Shown here piece after piece: positions 34,911-43,756 of a stretch of 64,000 bases of DNA. A program made the position numbers and the translations under genes. The DNA lies in assembly GCF_024339125.1 (NCBI RefSeq), contig NZ_CP101417.1, forward strand, positions 3,483,001-3,547,000, written 5' to 3'. The number at the start of each line of letters is the position of its first letter. The stretch's first letter is position 1. The notes under the pieces were generated by a model, which saw only the letters and a list, made by a program, of their open reading frames with translations, did not search any database and had not been told where the DNA came from. Source of the DNA: Xanthomonas hortorum (lineage in GTDB: Bacteria > Pseudomonadota > Gammaproteobacteria > Xanthomonadales > Xanthomonadaceae).

Positions 34911-36425
34911 ATGGGAAATTTGAAGCAGACGACCGCAAAACGCATTGCCACGGGTACCGAGGGGTTGGACACCATCCTTCGCGGTGGCCTGCCACCCAAT
35001 CGGCTGTATCTGCTGGAGGGGCAGCCTGGGTCGGGCAAGACCACGCTGGCGCTGCAGTTCCTGCTCGACGGTGCAGCCAAGGGCGAGAGCTGCCTGTATG
35101 TGACCTTGTCGGAGACCATCGACGAGCTCAACGAGGTGGCGGCCTCGCACGACTGGACGCTGGATGCGCTGAATATCTTCGAGCTGGCATCGGCCGAGGC
35201 GTTTTTGGGCGACGGGCGCCAGCAGTCGATCCTGCACCCCTGGGAAATGGAACTGGATGGCACCATCAAGCTCATCCAGGCCGAGATCGATCGGGTCAAG
35301 CCGACCCGCGTGGTGTTCGATTCGCTGTCCGAACTGCGTCTGCTGGCACAGGATTCGCTGCGTTATCGCCGCCAGGTGCTGGCGCTCAAGCAGTTTTTCG
35401 CGCCGCGCAACATCACCGTGCTTCTGGTCGACGATCTTACCGGCGAAAACGGCCAGCGTGACGCGCATCTGCACAGCCTGTGCCATGGCGTGATCTCGCT
35501 GGAGCGCATGACGCTGGACTTCGGTGCGGCGCGTCGGCGCATGCAGGTGCAAAAGCTGCGCGGCGTGAATTTCATCGCCGGCTATCACGACCTGACCATC
35601 GTCACCGGTGGCATGCGGATTTATCCGCGCCTGATCGCCTCCGACCACCACGTGCCCTTCGTTGGCGAAGCGGTGTCCAGCGGGGTGGGACGCATCGATG
35701 CGCTGCTGCATGGCGGCCCGCTGCGTGGCACCAGCACGTTGCTGACCGGGCCGGCCGGGTCGGGCAAAACCAATATCGCGCTGCAGTACGTTGTTGCCGC
35801 CTGCGAGCGTGGCGAGCACTGCTGCATCCTGGAGTTCGACGAGCGCACTGGCACCTTGCTGACGCGCGCCGAAAGCCTGGGCATGGATCTGCGCAAGCAT
35901 CTGGACTCGGGTCTGCTGGAACTGCATCAGATGGACCCGGCCGAACTGACACCGGGCGAGTTCGCCTGGACGGTGCGCGCCAGTGTCGAAGAGCGTCATT
36001 GCCGGGTGCTGGTGATCGACAGCCTCAACGGCTATCTGACGTCGATGCCGCAGGAAAAGCAGCTGATGCTGCAGATGCACGAGTTGCTGTCGTATCTCAA
36101 CCAGTGCGGCGTCACCACGTTCCTGATCAACCCGCAGCACGGGCTGGTGGGCACGATGTCGACCAGCAACCTCAACGTTTCTTATATGGCCGACACCGTC
36201 ATCCTGTTCCGCTTTTTCGAAGCGCAAGGACGCATTCGCAAGGCCTTGTCGGTGATCAAGAATCGCAGCGGCGCGCATGAGGATTCGATCCGCGAGTTGC
36301 GCATCGGTGGCGGCGGGATCCAGTTGAGCGAGCCGCTGGAGAAATTCCACGGTGTGCTGACCGGCACGCCGCAGTTCGTTGGAGACGCTACGCCGTTGCT
36401 GGATCGTCCACTTGACTACCCGTGA
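34911..36425 (+). CDS. KaiC-like double RecA-fold ATPase
   Basis: From ATG 34911 the product is 504 residues, close to the length of cyanobacterial KaiC (about 520). It carries two KaiC domains: the first with Walker A GQPGSGKTT (about 38-46), the second with GPAGSGKTN (about 280-288). Each has a Walker B-like strand (TRVVFDSLSELR near 140; CRVLVIDSLNGYL near 368). In cyanobacteria KaiC is the clock ATPase/kinase; in other bacteria such proteins are linked to stress or signalling, and no kaiA or kaiB is present here. The next gene, a hybrid kinase, overlaps its end, so the two probably act together. Upstream reading to 34794 is less likely; an inverted repeat lies there. Confidence 0.9.
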   Translation: MGNLKQTTAKRIATGTEGLDTILRGGLPPNRLYLLEGQPGSGKTTLALQFLLDGAAKGESCLYVTLSETIDELNEVAASHDWTLDALNIFELASAEAFLGDGRQQSILHPWEMELDGTIKLIQAEIDRVKPTRVVFDSLSELRLLAQDSLRYRRQVLALKQFFAPRNITVLLVDDLTGENGQRDAHLHSLCHGVISLERMTLDFGAARRRMQVQKLRGVNFIAGYHDLTIVTGGMRIYPRLIASDHHVPFVGEAVSSGVGRIDALLHGGPLRGTSTLLTGPAGSGKTNIALQYVVAACERGEHCCILEFDERTGTLLTRAESLGMDLRKHLDSGLLELHQMDPAELTPGEFAWTVRASVEERHCRVLVIDSLNGYLTSMPQEKQLMLQMHELLSYLNQCGVTTFLINPQHGLVGTMSTSNLNVSYMADTVILFRFFEAQGRIRKALSVIKNRSGAHEDSIRELRIGGGGIQLSEPLEKFHGVLTGTPQFVGDATPLLDRPLDYP

Positions 36426-38484
36426 CCCGGACGGGTCCATCGTCCACATCATTGCGCCGTTCGGGCGCGACGCGGAGAGCATTGCCGGCATCGTCGGCCA
36501 GCGCGGGCTGACGCGTCGGGTGTATGCCTCGCTGGCTGCGCTGGCGGACGAACTGCTCGATGCGTCGGGCGTGGTCGTCTTGACCGAAGAGGTGATCGGC
36601 GGCGATCTGCAGCAGCTGTCGCACATCCTGCGGGGCCAGGCCGCGTGGTCGGACATTCCGTTCGTGCTGTTGCGTGCCCCGCGCGGAACCCACAACGGGC
36701 GTCAGGCCACGCTGCCGGCCGAGCTGACCAACGTCATCGAGCTGGAACGGCCGCTGAGTTCGGCCTCGTTGCTGAGCGCCATTTCCACCGCGTTGCGCTC
36801 GCGGCAGAAGCAGTTCGTGATCCGCGACCAGATGGCACAGCTGGCCGAAAGCAAGGCGGCGCTGGCATCGAGCGAAGCCGAACTGCGTCGCGTCACCGAT
36901 GCCTTGCCGGTGCTGATCGCCTTTATCGACAAGAACCTGATCTATCGCTTTGCCAATCGCTCTTACGAAGACTGGATCGGCATTCCGCCTGCCGATGTGA
37001 TCGGGCGGCAGTTGGTGGATGTGGTCGGACCTGCGGTGGTGGAGGAGCGTCGCGCCTGGATCGAAGCCGCATTGGCCGGTCAGACGTTAACGGTGGAAGC
37101 AAGCTGGCCACACGCCGATGGGCGCCGCCGCGATGCGGAGATCCGCTATATGCCGCGCCTGGATGCAGATGGCGTGGTGGATGGCTTTCATGTGTTCGCC
37201 ACCGACATCACCGCACGCACGCTGGCGTTGGAATCGATCCAGCAGCAGGCCAATCTGCTCGAGGTCAAGGTCGCCGAGCGCACTGCCGAGTTGCAGCAGC
37301 AGATGCAGGCGCGCGAATCCAGCGAAGCGGCGTTGCGTCAGGCGCAGAAGATGGAGGCGGTGGGCCAGCTGACCGGTGGTATCGCGCACGACTTCAACAA
37401 CATGCTCACCGGTATTTTGTCTGCGCTGGATCTGGCACGCCTGCGTATCGATCAAGGCCGCACCGAAGGACTGGGCCGCTTTCTGGATGTGGCCTCGGCC
37501 TCGGCATTGCGGGCCGCCGCGCTGACGCAGCGGTTGCTGGCGTTTTCGCGCCGGCAATCACTGGAAGCGCGCCATCTGCATCTGAACGATCTGGTGGTGT
37601 CGCTGCAGGAATTGCTGGCGCGCACGCTGGGCGAATCGGTGCGGCTGGAAACCGATCTGCACGCCGATATGCCGCAGGCGTATGTCGATGAAAACCAGCT
37701 GGAGAGCGCACTGCTCAATCTGGCGATCAACGCACGCGATGCCATGCCCGGTGGTGGTCAATTACGGATCGCCACGCGTCATCTGCTGGTCGATGCGCAG
37801 CCGCTCGAACTTGGCCGTGGCGTGACGCTGGCGCCCGGCAATTATGCGGTGGTGTCGGTCACCGACAGCGGTACCGGCATGCCGATGGATGTGCTGGAGC
37901 GCGTGTTCGAGCCGTTCTACACCACCAAGCCGATCGGGCAGGGCACCGGCCTAGGCATGTCGATGATCTACGGCTTCATGCAGCAGTCCAACGGGCAGGT
38001 GTGGGTGGAGTCGGCGATGGGCGTGGGCACCACCGTGAGTCTCTATCTGCCGGCGGGCGTGCATCTGCAGCCAGCGCAGCCGCTGCCGCAGGCCGGGGCG
38101 GTGGTCACCGGGAGAGGCCAGCAGGTGCTGGTGGTAGAAGACGACGAACAGGTGCGCTTGCTGGTCACCGAGCTGCTCAACGAATTGGGCTACGAGGCCG
38201 ATGTGGTTGCCGATGCAGATGCCGCACTGCCGATTCTGGCCTCGCAGCGGCGGATCGATCTGCTGGTGACCGATGTCGGCTTGCCCGGGCTCAACGGGCG
38301 CCAGCTGGCAGAAATCGCACGTCAGTCACGCCGCGATCTGCCGGTGATCTTCATGACCGGCTATGCGGAAACCGCGCGCGATCGTGGCGAATTTCTGGGC
38401 GAAGGCATGAGCATGATCGCCAAGCCTTTTACGCTGGGCGAATTCAGCGGCAAGTTGCACGAAGTGCTGGGGCCTTCGGCCTGA
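36412..38484 (+). CDS. Hybrid sensor histidine kinase coupled to KaiC-like gene
   Basis: About 690 residues. The frame overlaps the KaiC-like stop, and its best starts are TTG codons at 36412 or 36379; no ATG is available nearby. The N-terminal part (about 1-135, AESIAGIVGQRGLTRRVYAS) resembles a receiver-like sensor without the phosphoacceptor. A PAS domain follows (about 155-275, RVTDALPVLIAFIDKNLIYR), then a coiled coil, the H-box GGIAHDFNN (H near 325), the ATPase lobe (FEPFYTTKPIGQGTGLGMSM) and a C-terminal receiver (about 570-690) with D in LLVTDVGLPG. The catalytic core is very similar to that of the kinase at 31411, so the two are paralogues. Soluble; signal unknown. It probably forms a two-gene operon with the KaiC-like gene. 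Confidence 0.9.
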   Translation: MTTRDPDGSIVHIIAPFGRDAESIAGIVGQRGLTRRVYASLAALADELLDASGVVVLTEEVIGGDLQQLSHILRGQAAWSDIPFVLLRAPRGTHNGRQATLPAELTNVIELERPLSSASLLSAISTALRSRQKQFVIRDQMAQLAESKAALASSEAELRRVTDALPVLIAFIDKNLIYRFANRSYEDWIGIPPADVIGRQLVDVVGPAVVEERRAWIEAALAGQTLTVEASWPHADGRRRDAEIRYMPRLDADGVVDGFHVFATDITARTLALESIQQQANLLEVKVAERTAELQQQMQARESSEAALRQAQKMEAVGQLTGGIAHDFNNMLTGILSALDLARLRIDQGRTEGLGRFLDVASASALRAAALTQRLLAFSRRQSLEARHLHLNDLVVSLQELLARTLGESVRLETDLHADMPQAYVDENQLESALLNLAINARDAMPGGGQLRIATRHLLVDAQPLELGRGVTLAPGNYAVVSVTDSGTGMPMDVLERVFEPFYTTKPIGQGTGLGMSMIYGFMQQSNGQVWVESAMGVGTTVSLYLPAGVHLQPAQPLPQAGAVVTGRGQQVLVVEDDEQVRLLVTELLNELGYEADVVADADAALPILASQRRIDLLVTDVGLPGLNGRQLAEIARQSRRDLPVIFMTGYAETARDRGEFLGEGMSMIAKPFTLGEFSGKLHEVLGPSA

Positions 38485-38710
38485 GTGCGGAGCACGTTTG
38501 ACTCCACGTGCACTTGGTTGTGCATTGCCCATGGCTTCAGAGCGGCTAGCAAAACCTTTTGAATGCTGTAACGCCGAATCGATATCCATCTGGCGTTGCC
38601 CTGGTTTGCTTGCTCCATCGTCTGTTGATGGTTTCTTTCTGGGTTTGTTAGCGACTCTTCGCTACATTTGAATACTTCCAAGCAGCGTCGGTCTGTCGGT
38701 CGAGGGCGCG

Positions 38711-38807
38711 GTGCCCTCACCGCTTGCGGGACACGCCGCAAGTACGTCCCTGTAGGCTCGGTGGCGGCATCCATGCCGCCACACGGTCCCGCAATCGGTG
38801 AGGACAC
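38711..38807 (-). repeat. Palindromic intergenic repeat, copy 1
   Basis: Nested inverted repeats: CCTCACCG (38715-38722) with CGGTGAGG (38796-38803), GCGGGAC (38726-38732) with GTCCCGC (38786-38792), and an apical palindrome GTGGCGGCAT/ATGCCGCCAC (38761-38782). One arm carries the asymmetric core GCCGCAAGTACGTCCCTGTA, which is found in reverse complement in copy 2. This fits dispersed hairpin repeats common in Xanthomonas intergenic DNA. Confidence 0.85.
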
Positions 38808-38963
38808 CGCACCAGAGTGTTGGTCGGTCGCCGGGTAAAAAGCTGAGCGTCTCGCAGGTTGAGTGGGCTTGCTGGTGCGGGTCGCAGAAGGACACGATAG
38901 CTAGCCAATTAGAAGAACGTCATGCATGGCTTGCAACCGTGCACACCAACCATCTCGACTGGT

Positions 38964-39063
38964 CCTTGCCCGCCCACCGTCGCGGGACCTTACGCGGCAT
39001 GGATGCCGCGTAAGAGCCTACACGGACGTACTTGCGGCGTGTCCCGCGATGGTGGGCGGGCAA
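38964..39063 (+). repeat. Palindromic intergenic repeat, copy 2
   Basis: This element is oriented opposite to copy 1. A 14-base outer stem pairs 38964-38977 with 39050-39063 (CTTGCCCGCCCACC/GGTGGGCGGGCAAG). Inner GCGGGAC (38981-38987) pairs with GTCCCGC (39040-39046), and the apex is TTACGCGGCAT/ATGCCGCGTAA (38989-39012). Its core CCTACACGGACGTACTTGCG matches copy 1 in reverse complement with one change. Confidence 0.85.
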
Positions 39064-39293
39064 GAGCCCTGCAGCCAAGCCGCAGATCAGCCGCTCTGCA
39101 ATCTACGCACTCATCGCGTCCAATCTTTCAAGACAACTAAGATCTCACGATCTCGAAATGGCTGAAGAACGGCACAAGCAATGGGCAGATGGATGTGGAT
39201 GGCGCACTCAATAGCGGTATCTACGCGTGGTATATGCGCACTGAGTACAGCGGCACCCGCTGATGGCCGCGAAGTGGGTTTTGTCAGCCGTTA

Positions 39294-40010
39294 CTAGCGA
39301 GTAGCGCGTTTGGCCTGCCGCGCACTCGCCAACGATTCAGCCACGGCGATTTTTTCCGCGACCGCTTTCTGCATCGCCGAGCCGGTGTCCAGCAAGTCAT
39401 GCAAATGGCGCCAGTGTTCGCTGGCGGCGCTGTAGTCCTGCTGCTGGAAGTCGCTGATGCCGAGCAGCCACAGAGCGCGTTGATGATCCGGCTCGCGTGC
39501 GATCACCTGTTGCAGGCGTGTGCGCGATGCGGCGTCGATGGCGAAATCGCTGCGCGTACCCATGTCTGCCGCGATCCAGCCGACAATGGCGGCGCTGTTG
39601 TCGGGGGCGAGCTTGAGTGCTTGCGCATAGGCATCGCGCGCGTCGGCCGAACGGTTTTCCTGCTCGTGCGCCTTGGCCTGCTGCATCCAGGCGTCCAGCG
39701 CCTGCAGTTGTGCTTCTTCAGCCGGACTGATGGCTGGTGTTTGTGCTTGCGTGCTGCCGGCAGCAGTCGCCTCAGACGTCGCCTGCACTGTCTGCTGCGC
39801 TGGCGTAGCGTACACGCGCGTTGCGATGGCGTCGGGCGCGCCGACCAGGCGATACAGGCCGGCGGTGGCGATCGGCAAGCCGAGCACCAACACAATCGGC
39901 AGCGCATAGCGTGTGCCGCGATGGCGCGTTGGCCGGCGCAGCAATGGCACCAGCAACAACAGCAGCGCGATTACCACCAACGCCGCGCTTATCAAATAGA
40001 AACCGGTCAT
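39294..40010 (-). CDS. ccmI: Cytochrome c biogenesis protein CcmI (TPR chaperone for apocytochrome)
   Basis: The 238-residue protein starts MTGFYLISAALVVIALLLLL. Two membrane segments (about 4-25 and 38-56) are followed by a linker rich in Ala, Thr and Gln and a C-terminal TPR-like helical region (about 110-230: ALDAWMQQAKAHEQENRSAD, then DARDAYAQALKLAPD). This is the CcmI/CycH layout: it holds apocytochrome for heme attachment by CcmF/CcmH. It is shorter than the usual CcmI (about 400 aa), lacking much of the periplasmic TPR domain. Its ATG overlaps the ccmH stop by one base (TGATG). It is the last gene of the operon. Confidence 0.85.
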   Translation of the reverse strand: MTGFYLISAALVVIALLLLLVPLLRRPTRHRGTRYALPIVLVLGLPIATAGLYRLVGAPDAIATRVYATPAQQTVQATSEATAAGSTQAQTPAISPAEEAQLQALDAWMQQAKAHEQENRSADARDAYAQALKLAPDNSAAIVGWIAADMGTRSDFAIDAASRTRLQQVIAREPDHQRALWLLGISDFQQQDYSAASEHWRHLHDLLDTGSAMQKAVAEKIAVAESLASARQAKRATR

Positions 40011-40492
40011 CACCACTCTTCCTCAGCTTGCGGTGCCACCGGTGTCCCGGCACGCGCACGTTTGCGCACGGTGTGGATCACCACGCCTGCACCGGCACCC
40101 AGCATCAACAGCGGGCCGAACCACAGCAGCCAGGTGCCGCGTTTGACCGGCGGGTCGTACAGCACGAAATCCGAATAGCGCTCGACCATGTACTGCTTGA
40201 TCTGCGCATCGCTGTGGCCGGCCTGGATCTGCGCGAACACCTGATGGCGCAGATCGCGTGCGAGCGCGGCGTTGGAGTCGGCCAGGTTTTCGTTCTGGCA
40301 CACCAGGCAGCGCAGTTGTGCGGTCAGACGCTGGTAACGCGCTTCCTCGCTGCGGTTCTTGAACGGCAGCGGGTCCACTGCCTGCGCCGCCAGCGGCGGC
40401 GCAAGCAGCACGCCAAGCAGCAACACCAGCAGCAAGCGCAGTTGCCGGCCTTGCAGACGCCAGTGCCAGCGCCACCAGGGGCGAGCCGACAT
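40010..40492 (-). CDS. ccmH: Cytochrome c maturation protein CcmH
   Basis: The 160-residue protein has an N-terminal signal/hydrophobic segment (about 18-36), then the conserved LRCLVCQN motif (C62 and C65) that reduces apocytochrome disulfides, and a C-terminal membrane helix (WLLWFGPLLMLGAGAGVVIH, near 120-140). The length fits the short CcmH/CycL type, which pairs with a separate CcmI, as found next door. The start ATG at 40492 overlaps the ccmG stop. Confidence 0.95.
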   Translation of the reverse strand: MSARPWWRWHWRLQGRQLRLLLVLLLGVLLAPPLAAQAVDPLPFKNRSEEARYQRLTAQLRCLVCQNENLADSNAALARDLRHQVFAQIQAGHSDAQIKQYMVERYSDFVLYDPPVKRGTWLLWFGPLLMLGAGAGVVIHTVRKRARAGTPVAPQAEEEW

Positions 40493-41034
40493 CACTGCGC
40501 ACCCTTGGGCAGCGCGGCGATGGCCGGCAGCAGTGTGTCGTTGATGACATCGGGTGTGAGCACGCCGATGTGCTTGTAGCGGATCATGCCTTGCGCATCG
40601 ATCAGAAACGTCTCCGGCGCACCGTAGACGCCGAAATCGATCGCGGTCTGGCCGGCTTCGTCAGCGATCACTAAGGCATACGGGTTGCCGTATTGCGCGA
40701 GCCACGCGGTGGCATCGGCGGGCGCATCTTTATAGTTGTAGCCGATCAGCGGCACGCCGAGCCCGTTGGCCTGCGCCATCAAGACCGGATGTTCGTGCAC
40801 GCATTCGGCGCACCAGCTGCCGAACACGTTGAGCACATACGGCTTGCCTAGCAGCTGGTCGCGGCTGACGTGTTGTTCGGGCTGATCCAGCCTTGGCAGC
40901 GAGAACGCTGGCGCTTGTTTGCCGATCAACGGTGAGGGCACATCGCGCGGGTTGTGTTGCATCGTCCAGTAGATGCCGAAGCCGAACAGCGCCGCCAGCA
41001 ACAGGAAACCCAGCAAGGGCAGCAGACGGTTCAT
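40492..41034 (-). CDS. ccmG: Thiol:disulfide interchange protein CcmG/DsbE
   Basis: The 180-residue protein is a membrane-anchored thioredoxin-fold protein. An N-terminal membrane helix (about 5-24) is followed by the active site SWCAECVHEHP (C75 and C78, WCAEC). GVYGAPETFLID near 137-148 carries the cis-proline segment of the CcmG family. It supplies electrons in the periplasm for keeping apocytochrome cysteines reduced. The ATG at 41034 overlaps the ccmF stop (ATGA), and its stop overlaps the ccmH start. Confidence 0.95.
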   Translation of the reverse strand: MNRLLPLLGFLLLAALFGFGIYWTMQHNPRDVPSPLIGKQAPAFSLPRLDQPEQHVSRDQLLGKPYVLNVFGSWCAECVHEHPVLMAQANGLGVPLIGYNYKDAPADATAWLAQYGNPYALVIADEAGQTAIDFGVYGAPETFLIDAQGMIRYKHIGVLTPDVINDTLLPAIAALPKGAQ

Positions 41035-43019
41035 GCGGGCGATTCCTGCGCAGTGACGATGGCATCGTGTGCCGGCGAGGTGGTTGCCTTGCCGGCGACG
41101 GCTGGCGCACGAAAGCGGCGCGCGCAGGCGCTGACAAAACCGCCCAGCATCATCAGCAGGCCGCCGGCCCAGATCCAGCGGATGAAGGGTTTGTAGTACA
41201 GCCGCAGCGTCCAGTCGTATTCGATGTGTTGATCGTCCAGCGGCTCGCCGAGTGCGACGTACAGATCGCGGGTGATGCCGGGATCGATCGCTGATTCGGT
41301 CTGAATGCGCTCGCTGCTGTACAGGCGTTTTTGCGGATGCAGCAGCGCGATTACCTTGCCATCGCGACTGACCTGCACGCTGCCTTGTTCGGCCTTCCAG
41401 TTCGGCCCATCGATCATTTGCACGCCGTCAAACCGGAACGCGTAACCGGCGATCTCAGCGCTCTGGCCGGGCGACAGCCGCACATCGCGTTCGACCGACA
41501 GGCTGTCGGACACCAGCACGCCGGCAACGAATACCGCCACGCCCGCATGCGCGAGCAACATGCCGGCCATTTCAGCCGGAAAGCGCCGCCCGCGCGGCAT
41601 TTCGCGCCAGCGCTTGTGCATGTACAGCGCGGTGCCGGCGGCCACCCACGCCGCGACGCCGATGCCGGCAATCGCCTTGATCTGGCCATCAGCGAAGAGG
41701 CTGCCGACCAACGCACACGCAATCGCGGCGATGCCGGCGCGCGTGCCAAGTGCCTTCAACGGTGCTGCCTCGGCCTTGCCCCAGCGCAGGTAAGGGCCGA
41801 ACGGTAGCAACAGCACCACAGGCAACATCAGCAACGGGAACAACAGGCCGAAATACGGTGGCCCCACCGAGACCTTGCCCAGTCCGAACGCGTCGGCGAT
41901 CAGCGGGAACAAGGTGCCCAGCAACACCATCGCGGCGGCCACGGTGAGCAGCAGATTGCCGATCAAAATGGCCGTCTCGCGCGAGGCGGCGGCGAACGGT
42001 TTGCCGCTGGCGATCTTCGGTGCGCGCAAGGCGTACAGCAGCAGCGAGCCGCCGACCACTGCCACCAGGAAAATGAGGATGTACAGGCCGCGGCGCGGAT
42101 CGGCGGCGAACGCATGCACCGAGGTGAGCACGCCCGAGCGCACCAGGAAGGTGCCCAGCAACGACAGCGAGAACGCCAGGATCGACAACAGAATCGTCCA
42201 CGCACGCAGGCTGCCGCGTTTTTCGGTGACCGCCTGGGTGTGGATCAGGGCGGTGCCGACCAGCCACGGCATGAAACTGGCGTTTTCCACCGGGTCCCAG
42301 AACCACCAGCCGCCCCAGCCCAGTTCCGCATACGCCCACCAGCTGCCGGCGACGATGCCGGCCGTGAGGCAGGCCCAGGCCACGTTGGTCCACGGCCGCG
42401 CCCAGCGCACCCAGGCCTGTTCCAGCTCGCCGCCCAGCAAGGCCGCCACCGCAAACGCGAACGCCACCGAGAAGCCGACATAACCGGTGTACAGCACCGG
42501 CGGGTGGAAGGTCATGCCCGGGTCCTGCAGCACCGGATTGAGTTCGTTGCCATCCAGGGGAATCGGCGACAGCCGCCCGAACGGATTGGAGGTCAGCAGG
42601 ATGAAGGCGAGAAAACCCACCGATACCAGCCCCAGCACCGCCAGCACTCGGGCGGCGAAATGCTGCGGCAGATGCCGGCTGAAGGCGGCCAGCAACACCG
42701 TCCATGTTGCAAGGATGGCGATCCACAGCAGCAACGAGCCTTCGTGCGCGCCCCATACCGCGGCAAAGCGGTAGTACCAGGGCAGGGCGATATTGGCGTT
42801 GGCAGCGACATAGGCCACCGAAAAGTCCAGCGACAGCAGCGACCAGGCGAGCAGGCCGAACGCCATCCACACGAACACTGCCTGGCCTACCGCTGCCGGC
42901 CGTGCAATGCCCATCAAGGCGGAGTTGCCACGCCAGGCACCGATCAGCGGCAAGACGCCCTGGGCAAGCGACAACAGCAGCGCCAGGATCAGTGCGATCT
43001 GGCCGAGTTCAGGCGTCAT
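41031..43019 (-). CDS. ccmF: Heme lyase subunit CcmF
   Basis: The 662-residue protein has about 15 membrane helices and the two CcmF tryptophan-rich signatures: VWGAHEGSLLLW (near 90) and GWGGWWFWDPVENASFMPWL (near 225-245), the WWD heme-handling domain. CcmF forms the heme lyase with CcmH and CcmI. The ATG at 43019 is preferred over a TTG at 43025. It lies 63 bases after ccmE, and its stop overlaps ccmG, so ccmF-ccmG-ccmH-ccmI are coupled. Confidence 0.96.
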   Translation of the reverse strand: MTPELGQIALILALLLSLAQGVLPLIGAWRGNSALMGIARPAAVGQAVFVWMAFGLLAWSLLSLDFSVAYVAANANIALPWYYRFAAVWGAHEGSLLLWIAILATWTVLLAAFSRHLPQHFAARVLAVLGLVSVGFLAFILLTSNPFGRLSPIPLDGNELNPVLQDPGMTFHPPVLYTGYVGFSVAFAFAVAALLGGELEQAWVRWARPWTNVAWACLTAGIVAGSWWAYAELGWGGWWFWDPVENASFMPWLVGTALIHTQAVTEKRGSLRAWTILLSILAFSLSLLGTFLVRSGVLTSVHAFAADPRRGLYILIFLVAVVGGSLLLYALRAPKIASGKPFAAASRETAILIGNLLLTVAAAMVLLGTLFPLIADAFGLGKVSVGPPYFGLLFPLLMLPVVLLLPFGPYLRWGKAEAAPLKALGTRAGIAAIACALVGSLFADGQIKAIAGIGVAAWVAAGTALYMHKRWREMPRGRRFPAEMAGMLLAHAGVAVFVAGVLVSDSLSVERDVRLSPGQSAEIAGYAFRFDGVQMIDGPNWKAEQGSVQVSRDGKVIALLHPQKRLYSSERIQTESAIDPGITRDLYVALGEPLDDQHIEYDWTLRLYYKPFIRWIWAGGLLMMLGGFVSACARRFRAPAVAGKATTSPAHDAIVTAQESPA

Positions 43020-43082
43020 GGGCAAATCGCATTGTGCAACGAAGGAAGATCATGGAAGTGGTGGAAAGCGGTGCGCGCCGCA

Positions 43083-43553
43083 TCAACGCGGCGCCGACAG
43101 CGGCACCGCGGCGGCAGGAATCGGCTTGCCGACATGGCCCTCGGCCATCGCGTCCTTGAGTTCTTTGGGCATATAGGTTTCGTCGTGCTTGGCCAGCACT
43201 TCGTTGGCGACAAAGCGCCCGCCTTGCATGCGTCCGTTGGCGATCACCGATTGGTTGTCGCGAAACAGATCCGGAAGGATGCCGGTGTATTCGACCTGCG
43301 TTGCGGCGTGCTTGTCGATCACGGTGAAATTGACTTTCAGGCTATCGGTTGCGCGCTGGATCGAGCCGGCCTTGACCATGCCGCCGAGGCGAAATTGCTG
43401 ATAACTGGCCGCCTCGCCGGCGTGCACCTGGCTGGGCGTGAACAGATAGCTCATGTTCCGCTGCAGCGCGAGCACGATCAGCGTCACCGCCAGTGCGGCA
43501 GCGGCGATGACGCCGATCACCAGCCAAAGGCGTTGCTTACGTGTTGCATTCAT
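43083..43553 (-). CDS. ccmE: Periplasmic heme chaperone CcmE
   Basis: The 156-residue protein has an N-terminal membrane anchor (about 9-30) and an OB-fold beta barrel. The heme-binding motif [12 protein letters not shown] is at 121-132, with H123 as the covalent heme ligand and Y127 as axial ligand. It takes heme from the CcmC/CcmD complex and hands it to CcmF. The C-terminal tail is short and flexible. Its start overlaps the ccmD stop (ATGA). Confidence 0.96.
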   Translation of the reverse strand: MNATRKQRLWLVIGVIAAAALAVTLIVLALQRNMSYLFTPSQVHAGEAASYQQFRLGGMVKAGSIQRATDSLKVNFTVIDKHAATQVEYTGILPDLFRDNQSVIANGRMQGGRFVANEVLAKHDETYMPKELKDAMAEGHVGKPIPAAAVPLSAPR

Positions 43554-43756
43554 GGCGCGTCCCGCTCCAGCGTGGGAACTGGCTGATCGCGTGCACGTCG
43601 CGGTGTCTGTCGTTGCAGCTGGCCGCGCAATTCGCGTGGCAGGCGGCGTCGACGTAACCACGGCGAGGCCAGATCGGCCAGCAACACCAGCACGAACAAC
43701 GCGTACGCGGTCCACACGTAGTGGCCGTAACCGCCCATCGCCAGAAAGGTGTTCAT
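43550..43756 (-). CDS. ccmD: Heme exporter protein CcmD
   Basis: A 68-residue protein with one membrane helix ([20 protein letters not shown], about 13-32) and a basic cytoplasmic tail ([12 protein letters not shown]). The conserved G-x-Y-xxVW start (GGYGHYVW) is typical of CcmD, which stabilises CcmC and helps release loaded CcmE. Its start overlaps the ccmC stop and its stop overlaps the ccmE start, both as ATGA. Confidence 0.93.
   Translation of the reverse strand: MNTFLAMGGYGHYVWTAYALFVLVLLADLASPWLRRRRLPRELRGQLQRQTPRRARDQPVPTLERDAP

Larger units (their letters stand above)
38485..39293. other. Long intergenic region with paired repeat elements
   Basis: About 800 bases carry no believable gene; the short frames here are produced by the repeats. 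Two large imperfect palindromes (38711-38810 and 38961-39066) lie in opposite orientation. A segment near 38540 (GAGCGGCTAGCAAAACC) resembles one near 26725 (GAGCGGCTAACAAAGCG) and may be another dispersed short repeat. Both flanking genes end toward this region (kinase on plus, ccmI on minus), so it holds no promoter for them. Confidence 0.6.

Noticed and set aside
38798..39214. Short plus-strand frames around the palindromic repeats
   Set aside because: They are created by the repeat sequence, with no start signals or conserved features.
42114..43586. 490-codon plus-strand frame opposite ccmF/ccmE
   Set aside because: Composition typical of an antisense shadow; the opposite strand has clear Ccm motifs.
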